DNA of 64,000 bases from Atopobiaceae bacterium (GTDB lineage: Bacteria > Actinomycetota > Coriobacteriia > Coriobacteriales > Atopobiaceae), in NCBI GenBank assembly GCA_017533825.1, contig JAFWIE010000048.1:62001-126000 (forward strand), in the 5' to 3' direction. The notes beneath the pieces are model-generated. The model made no database searches. It saw only the letters and a program-made list of their open reading frames with translations, and was not told the DNA's origin. The position numbers and the translations under genes are program-made. Shown here in pieces: positions 58,954 to 64,000 of this stretch. The stretch's first letter is position 1; each line of letters starts with the position of its first letter.

Positions 58954-59463
58954 CTAGTCGACCTTGACGAAGGACGACGCCTTCGCCGGCGTCTTGCCCT
59001 TGAGCACGGTGTGATAGTAGTTGTAGGTCATCGGCCGATCGTCGCTCAGAACCTCCGCGTCGACAACCTCGCCCACAAAGATCGTGTGCGTTCCGACGTC
59101 CATGCTGCCCACAACCTTGCAGGCCAGCATGCAGGCGGAGCACTCCGGCGTGTAGGGATCGCCCAGCACGGTGGTGAGGTGCTCGATGCCATCGAACTTG
59201 TCGTAGTCCGACGAGGTCCTAAATCCGAAGCGCCCGATGTACATCATGTTCGCGGCCTCGGTCACGATGGTGAGGGCAAAGTGCCCCGCCTTCGCGATGA
59301 CGCCCTCGGTGTGGTTCTGCTTGTTTACGACAACCTGCACTTGCAGAGGTTCGCTCGTGAGCTGCAGTCCCGTATTGATGATGCAGGCGCCCACGTCCTC
59401 GCCCGCCTGCGCAGAGACCACGCTCAGCCCCGACTGGAATTTGTACATTGCCCGTGGATCCAT
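58954..59463 (-). CDS. Flavin-reductase-like FMN-binding protein
   Basis: 169 residues. A flavin-reductase-like split-barrel: MYKFQSGLSVVSAQ…GACIINTGLQLTSEPLQVQVVVNKQN, then HFALTIV and MDVGTHTIFVGEVVDAEVL. This is the FMN-binding half found fused to rubredoxin in high-molecular-weight rubredoxins; here the rubredoxin is a separate gene downstream. AAGGAGG precedes the ATG at 59463. It probably passes electrons from NAD(P)H or another donor to rubredoxin, which is inference from context. Confidence 0.85.
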   Translation of the reverse strand: MDPRAMYKFQSGLSVVSAQAGEDVGACIINTGLQLTSEPLQVQVVVNKQNHTEGVIAKAGHFALTIVTEAANMMYIGRFGFRTSSDYDKFDGIEHLTTVLGDPYTPECSACMLACKVVGSMDVGTHTIFVGEVVDAEVLSDDRPMTYNYYHTVLKGKTPAKASSFVKVD

Positions 59464-59515
59464 ATGCTTGCCTCCTTGTTCTCGCGGCACCGCATACGCA
59501 GCGCCTCGTTCTCCA

Positions 59516-59989
59516 TTAATAGCGGCTACGCTCCTTGAGCGCGCGCTGGATCTCGCGCTCCGTGTCGCGTTTGGCCATGTCTGCCCGCTTGTCGTAGAGC
59601 TTCTTGCCACGTCCAAGGCCGATGCGCACCTTCACGCGATTGTGATCGTCGAAGTACATCTCGAGCAGCACAAGAGCCATCCCCTTGGTGCGAAGCTTCC
59701 CCTCCAAGTAGTCTATCTCCCGACGATGCAATAGGAGCTTGCGCCGACGGTCGGGGTCAACGTTCCACACCCCACCGTGCGAGTACGGATGAATGTGGAC
59801 CCCATTGAGCCATACCTCCCCGCCGCGCACGAGGCAGAACGAGTCCGTAAGGTTGCAGCTGCGTTCACGCAGCCCACGCACCTCTGTCCCCGTGAGCACG
59901 ATGCCGGCTTCGAGCGTCTCGTCAATGAAGTAGGCGTGGCGTGCCGCCTTGTTGCGGGCAACGGTCTTGTTCTGTGGCTTACCCCTCAT
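59516..59989 (-). CDS. smpB: SsrA-binding protein SmpB
   Basis: 157 residues. NKAARHAYFIDETLEAGIVLTGTEVRGLR at the start, NVDPDRRRKLLLHRREI in the middle and the basic tail LYDKRADMAKRDTEREI that enters the mRNA channel. It delivers tmRNA to stalled ribosomes. The ATG at 59989 is preferred because GAGGAGG lies 6 bases upstream; the ATG at 59995 overlaps that site. It overlaps the end of the TPR-like gene by 11 bases. Confidence 0.97.
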   Translation of the reverse strand: MRGKPQNKTVARNKAARHAYFIDETLEAGIVLTGTEVRGLRERSCNLTDSFCLVRGGEVWLNGVHIHPYSHGGVWNVDPDRRRKLLLHRREIDYLEGKLRTKGMALVLLEMYFDDHNRVKVRIGLGRGKKLYDKRADMAKRDTEREIQRALKERSRY

Positions 59990-60818
59990 GGGCATCCTCC
60001 TCGCGAATCAGTGCGAGCAAGGCCATTGCCGTCTGCTCGCCTACCAGGTCGCGCGCCCGCAACGTGAGCTCGGTGGCGACGTCGCGTTGTCCGAGCTGTG
60101 CAGCATCACCCGCGCACATGAGCAGGCAGATGGCCACCTCCGCATTCGCCCCATCGGGCAGACCTTCCGCGTCCAAGAGGTCGCATGCCTCGTCGTCGGT
60201 TAGCAAGTCGGGGTCACGTGGCGTCTCCCGCGCCTGGTCGATGGCCGCCTCCACCGACGGGTCACGCACGTCGAGTCGCTGCGCCGCATGCAACGCCGCC
60301 GCAGCCGCACGGTCGTTGCCCGAGTGCTCGAACCAGTTGGCAAAGACCAAATACGCCCGCGCAAGATGACGCGCCTCGCTTGCGCGCTCAAAGACGCTGT
60401 AGGCAAGGGCCAAGCACTCGCGCACGTCACCATTGACCAGGAACAGGTCAGCGAGGTCGAGGCGATACCCGCAGCCCATGGGATTCCACCGCACGGCGCG
60501 CTTGAGCGCCTCAATCGCCAGCTCGTAGTCCCCAAGGCGAACATCGGCAAGGGCGAGGTCGCCATACAGGCGGTCGAGTGGTTCTCCGACGTCACGCAGC
60601 TCGCGCGGGTCGTTCTCCACACGCCGATAGCACAGGCGCTCGAAGAGCGTGGGAAAGCTGAACCACTGGACCTCTTCCGTCGTAGGGCAGTTGCGGTCGA
60701 CGTACTCCTCCGCATCCTCGGCAAGGCGCAACAGCAAGTCGCGCGCCAGCTCGTCCTCACCCTGAATGAGCAAGGATTCCGCTCGCAGGAGCTCGTCTTG
60801 TAGCGTGGTATCGTTCAC
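59979..60818 (-). CDS. TPR-like helical repeat protein
   Basis: About 279 residues, almost all helical, acidic, with TPR-like pairs (RLYGDLALADVRLGDYELAIEALKRAVRWNPMGCGYRLDLAD…, then AYLVFANWFEHSGNDRAAAAALHAAQRL). GTG at 60818 has GAGGAGG 5 bases upstream; upstream ATGs at 60848 and 60839 lack one. It lies between rnr and smpB in a shared minus-strand run. Likely a protein-interaction scaffold; its partner is unknown. Confidence 0.65.
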   Translation of the reverse strand: MNDTTLQDELLRAESLLIQGEDELARDLLLRLAEDAEEYVDRNCPTTEEVQWFSFPTLFERLCYRRVENDPRELRDVGEPLDRLYGDLALADVRLGDYELAIEALKRAVRWNPMGCGYRLDLADLFLVNGDVRECLALAYSVFERASEARHLARAYLVFANWFEHSGNDRAAAAALHAAQRLDVRDPSVEAAIDQARETPRDPDLLTDDEACDLLDAEGLPDGANAEVAICLLMCAGDAAQLGQRDVATELTLRARDLVGEQTAMALLALIREEDAHEG

Positions 60819-60894
60819 ATGCGCCTCCTCATCGTTCATAGCTATCAACTATACCGTTTGCACATGAAGACCCCGTGTGCCCGCCCGCGCATTC

Positions 60895-62871
60895 CTAGGC
60901 AAGGACGAAGTCGATTTGGCCCTTGGAGGGCTCTGCTGCCGCGACGCACACCGCGACGCGCTTGCCCGGTCTCCACACCCGTCCGGTTGACTCCCCGATG
61001 AGGCACATCCGTTCCGCATCGTAGACGTACCACTCGTCACCGAGGGCACGCGTGGGCAGCAGTCCCTCGGCGCCCGTCTCGTCGAGCATCACGAAGAGGC
61101 CAAACCGCTCGCAGCCCACCACCACGCCACCGTATCGCTCTCCTATGCGCTCGGCATAGTACTGCGCAATCTTGAGCTGCTGAGACTCGCGCGCGGCAGC
61201 GTCTGCCACGCGCTCACGATCGGAACAGGTACGGCACAGCTGGGGAAGCGCGGCCTCCAGCTCACCTTGGGGCGGAAGGCCTGCCAATAGGCGCTTCAAC
61301 GCCCGATGCACGAGCACATCCGGATACCTTCGGATGGGAGAGGTGAAGTGACAGTACGCGCGAGCACCTAGGGCGTAATGACCCTCATTGTGAGGCAAGT
61401 AGATCGCACGCTTCTGCGCACGCAAGAGCAGCGCATTTGTCAAGAACTCCCCACCGGTGCCGTGCGCCGTCGCGAGGACCTCCTGCAAAGCGAAGGGATC
61501 CCCGGCGACGAGCCGCTCCTCCCCCACCTCGCGCAGCAAATCCAGCTCCCGCAGGACGGGCACACATGACTTCAAGTCCTCTGGCGCGGGTCGTTCGTGC
61601 ACGCGGTAAGCCGCGGCAAGGTCGCGCTCGGCCAACATCTTCGCCACGCACTCGTTCGCAAGCAGCATCGCCTCCTCGACGAGCGAGGTCGCCCTGGTAC
61701 GGCGACGCAGGGTGATTTCGGTTGGACGCCCCGCGTCGTCCAGGTGAACCTTCGACTCCGTCGTCTCGAAGTCTATGGCACCCCGTCGCGCCCGTACGTC
61801 CAGACGCAGCTGCGCGATGCGATCGAGCAGACTCAGCGTCGTGCATAGCTCATCCGAATCCACGGGCGGCATGCCGTCCTCGAGCCATCGGTCCACCTCA
61901 TCGTAGCTCAGGCGCGCCTGCGAACGTATGGCACTCGGGCACGCCTCGAAGCTCAGCACCTCTCCGCGCTTGTCCAGGCGCATACGCACCGTCATGGCCA
62001 GACGGTCCTCATTCGGCCGAAGGGAGCACACGTCATTGCACAGCCGTTCGGGAAGCATGGGAAGTACGCGATCGACCAGATACGTCGAGCAGGCCCTTCT
62101 CTGCGCCTCGCGGTCCATGGCACAGCCCCAAGGCAGGTAGTGGGTCACATCCGCGATGTGGACGTCAAGCTCGTAACCTCCCGATACCTCACGTGCGCCT
62201 ACCGCATCGTCGAAGTCACGTGCGTCGGCCGGATCGATGGTGACGCACGTGACCTCACGCAGGTCCTTGCGTCGCGGATCACTGCGCAGCTCGTCACCCA
62301 CCCGGACCACGACCTTCTCGGCCTCCGCAAGCACTTCGCTGCCGAATTCAGTCGAGAGACCGTGGGACGCGATGATGCCCTCAACTCCGAGGTCGAGGTC
62401 GGCAGACGTACCCAAGCGCTGCTCGATGGTCACGACGCCGGCGCTCGCGCGCGTGGGATACTCGACGATGCGCGCCCGCACCACGTCCCCCTTACGCACG
62501 CCGTTTCTTCCCACGCTCTCGTCTTCCGGGAGCACAAAGAAGTCGTGCCCGAGGCGCCCGTCGAGCGGCGAGACGACGCCGAGCGGATCCATGAAGTCGT
62601 AGGTCCCCACGAACTCGCTGCACGCTCGTTGCACGACACCTTGCACATATGCGACGGGATCGCCCCTGCGACCGTGCATGGGAACGAGGCTCACCTGTAC
62701 CGTATCGCCACTCATGCCCTCACGCAGACCGCGTCGCGCCACGGCAAAGGTCCCTTCCGGGGTATCGACAACCGCATGTCCCGGACGCATGACCCTCAGG
62801 GTACCCTGCACCGTCGGCCTCGTCTTGCGCGTCTTGCGCCTATGGTCTTGCCGTCGTCCCCTGTGTGCCAT
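60895..62871 (-). CDS. rnr: Ribonuclease R
   Basis: 658 residues. OB/cold-shock parts at the N-terminus, a central RNB domain with the catalytic metal loop ATIDPADARDFDDAVG-type sequence (TIDPADARDFDDAV near 225) and HFTSPIRRYPDVLVH near 510, and a C-terminal S1-like domain. Hydrolyses structured RNA 3' to 5' and degrades messages freed by trans-translation, which fits its linkage to smpB and ssrA. GGAGGAGG lies before the ATG at 62871. Confidence 0.95.
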   Translation of the reverse strand: MAHRGRRQDHRRKTRKTRPTVQGTLRVMRPGHAVVDTPEGTFAVARRGLREGMSGDTVQVSLVPMHGRRGDPVAYVQGVVQRACSEFVGTYDFMDPLGVVSPLDGRLGHDFFVLPEDESVGRNGVRKGDVVRARIVEYPTRASAGVVTIEQRLGTSADLDLGVEGIIASHGLSTEFGSEVLAEAEKVVVRVGDELRSDPRRKDLREVTCVTIDPADARDFDDAVGAREVSGGYELDVHIADVTHYLPWGCAMDREAQRRACSTYLVDRVLPMLPERLCNDVCSLRPNEDRLAMTVRMRLDKRGEVLSFEACPSAIRSQARLSYDEVDRWLEDGMPPVDSDELCTTLSLLDRIAQLRLDVRARRGAIDFETTESKVHLDDAGRPTEITLRRRTRATSLVEEAMLLANECVAKMLAERDLAAAYRVHERPAPEDLKSCVPVLRELDLLREVGEERLVAGDPFALQEVLATAHGTGGEFLTNALLLRAQKRAIYLPHNEGHYALGARAYCHFTSPIRRYPDVLVHRALKRLLAGLPPQGELEAALPQLCRTCSDRERVADAAARESQQLKIAQYYAERIGERYGGVVVGCERFGLFVMLDETGAEGLLPTRALGDEWYVYDAERMCLIGESTGRVWRPGKRVAVCVAAAEPSKGQIDFVLA

Positions 62872-62963
62872 ACGCCCCTCCTCCGTCGCCACGCAACCCA
62901 TAGCCGCCTGACCAGCGTCGCCGGTATGGATAGGACATCATAGCACCATGCCCACGCAAATGA

Positions 62964-62994
62964 GCGGGCCGCCCCTTTGCTAGGAACGACCCGC
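62964..62994 (-). terminator. Weak hairpin between ftsX and rnr
   Basis: On the minus strand GCGGGTCG can pair with CGGCCCGC (one G-U) over a 15-base loop, followed by TCATTTG. Possible ftsX terminator; the U-tract is poor. Confidence 0.4.
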
Positions 62995-63048
62995 CCATGT
63001 TCAGTGCTATGCGCCGTCCGGGAAACCCGGGGGGCAACGATTCCGTGC

Positions 63049-63975
63049 CTACACCTTGAGGTAGCGCCTCATGGCAATGGCGGACCCAAAGAGGCCGATG
63101 ATGACGCCCACGACGAGCAGCGAGACGTACACGCCAATCACTACGGTCGGGGAAAGCTCAAACGAGAGGAACTGCAGGCTGTTTGTAAGCTGAGGCTTGA
63201 GGAAGGTCCAGCCGACCTGCAGCGAGATGATGGCGAGCAGTGCGCCAACGAGCGCCTCGATGGCACCCTCGGCCACGAACGGCCCGCGGATGAAGCTGTT
63301 CGAGGCACCGACCAGCCTCATGATGGCAATCTCGCGCCGACGTGCCGAGATGGCCAGACGAATCGTGTTGTTAATGAAAACGAACGCGACGAAGACCAGC
63401 AGCACGATGAGCACTGCAGCGCCGATGCGGATGTAGTTGGTGACGCTGAAGAGGCGGTCGACCGTCTCCTTGCCATACTGCACGGATGCAGCAGCGTTGT
63501 CGGGGGTGTCAGCGATGGCGACGAACTCCTGGTCGGCCACGATCTTGTTGGCCGTCTCTTCGACCTTCTGGGGGTCGTCGAGCTTGATGACGAGCGATGC
63601 CGGAACGGGATTCTGGCCGTCAAGCGCCGCAACCGCGTCCTCGGCGTTGCGGTTCGACATCGTCTCGCGATACTCCTGCAGCGCCTCGTCCTTGCTCTTG
63701 TACGTCACAGCCTCGACGTTCTCCCACTCACCAAGCTTTGCCTGGTATGCATCGACGGCGGCTTTGTCCGCCCCGTCGTTGAGAAACGCCTGGATCGTCA
63801 CGCGGTCCTCGACGCTGCCCACGAGGTTGCCCACGAGGTTCGACCCGAGGATGAATACGCCGATGACGAAGAGCGAAAGGAAGATGGTGACCACGGCACC
63901 CAAGCACGTGGACCAGTTCCTCCGAATGTGCGTGAAGGCCTCCCGGATGGAATAGCCAAGGTTAGAGGGCATCAT
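63049..63975 (-). CDS. ftsX: Cell-division ABC permease FtsX
   Basis: 308 residues with the FtsX layout: N-terminal cytoplasmic helix (SIREAFTHIRRNWSTC), membrane helix 1, an extracellular domain of about 120 residues, then three more helices. It has the cytoplasmic loop SARRREIAIMRLVGASNSFIRGPF, conserved in FtsX. With FtsE it activates peptidoglycan hydrolases at the septum; ftsE is expected just outside the window. ATG at 63975 with GGGGAGG upstream. Confidence 0.96.
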   Translation of the reverse strand: MMPSNLGYSIREAFTHIRRNWSTCLGAVVTIFLSLFVIGVFILGSNLVGNLVGSVEDRVTIQAFLNDGADKAAVDAYQAKLGEWENVEAVTYKSKDEALQEYRETMSNRNAEDAVAALDGQNPVPASLVIKLDDPQKVEETANKIVADQEFVAIADTPDNAAASVQYGKETVDRLFSVTNYIRIGAAVLIVLLVFVAFVFINNTIRLAISARRREIAIMRLVGASNSFIRGPFVAEGAIEALVGALLAIISLQVGWTFLKPQLTNSLQFLSFELSPTVVIGVYVSLLVVGVIIGLFGSAIAMRRYLKV

Positions 63976-64000
63976 AGAAACCGTAACCTCCCCTCTCTTG

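Overview
The window looks like chromosome from a high-GC anaerobic actinobacterium of the class Coriobacteriia, most likely Olsenella/Atopobium-like. This assignment is inferred from gene content and from protein and intergenic style; no 16S rRNA gene is present. Supporting traits are a cobalamin-dependent MetH without the reactivation domain, a rubredoxin beside a flavin reductase, paired carbamate kinases, a sortase-B pilus locus, and an rnr-smpB-ssrA cluster. Most genes lie on the minus strand.

Layout. 1-1246: 3' truncated pgi. 1247-15711: surface and signalling genes. These comprise a DUF2207-like membrane protein, a minus-strand operon of a membrane-anchored beta-propeller, a Ser/Thr kinase with an extracytoplasmic RCC1 propeller, a tiny membrane protein and an FHA protein, followed by two lipoproteins, a ChW-repeat protein and a WG-like secreted protein. 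15712-25091: mostly housekeeping genes, namely metH, a secreted PPC-like protein, a YoaK/DUF1275 protein, a K+ channel, glmM, an Rpn-type nuclease and guaA.

25080-34508: a 9.4-kb integrative element inserted exactly at the 3' end of guaA. It is bounded by the 8-bp core GAGTGGGA, with inverted integrase arm-type repeats at both ends. It carries a SacI-like restriction enzyme and a cytosine methyltransferase, a RepA-type ATPase next to a hairpin- and iteron-rich origin-like region, xis, a twice-frameshifted integrase, an RHH protein, an XRE regulator with three palindromic operators, and a Gabija-like GajA/GajB pair. It reads as a compact phage-defence island whose own integrase is broken.

34509-40385: a double-glycine-leader protein of unknown role, an AAA/PD-(D/E)XK protein, an M20 peptidase, a ROK kinase, a dense intergenic repeat mosaic, and rpsI-rplM. 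40601-49226: an FCT-like pilus operon (SipA-like signal peptidase, major pilin, class B sortase, minor pilin, large adhesin). 49418-56068: two tandem carbamate kinases, an XRE/DUF4097-like regulator, a metallophosphoesterase, a DUF1295 protein, a protein distantly resembling bilin reductases, and a frameshifted paralogue of the double-glycine-leader protein. 56506-63975: an archaeal-type ATPase, tmRNA, rubredoxin, flavin reductase, smpB, a TPR-like protein, rnr and ftsX. rnr, smpB and ssrA together form the trans-translation and RNA-decay module.

The strongest leads for something new are the guaA island (its structured left end, shared operator motif and origin-like hairpins), the two-locus double-glycine-leader family, and the kinase-RCC1/propeller/FHA operon with recently duplicated 114-bp repeats.
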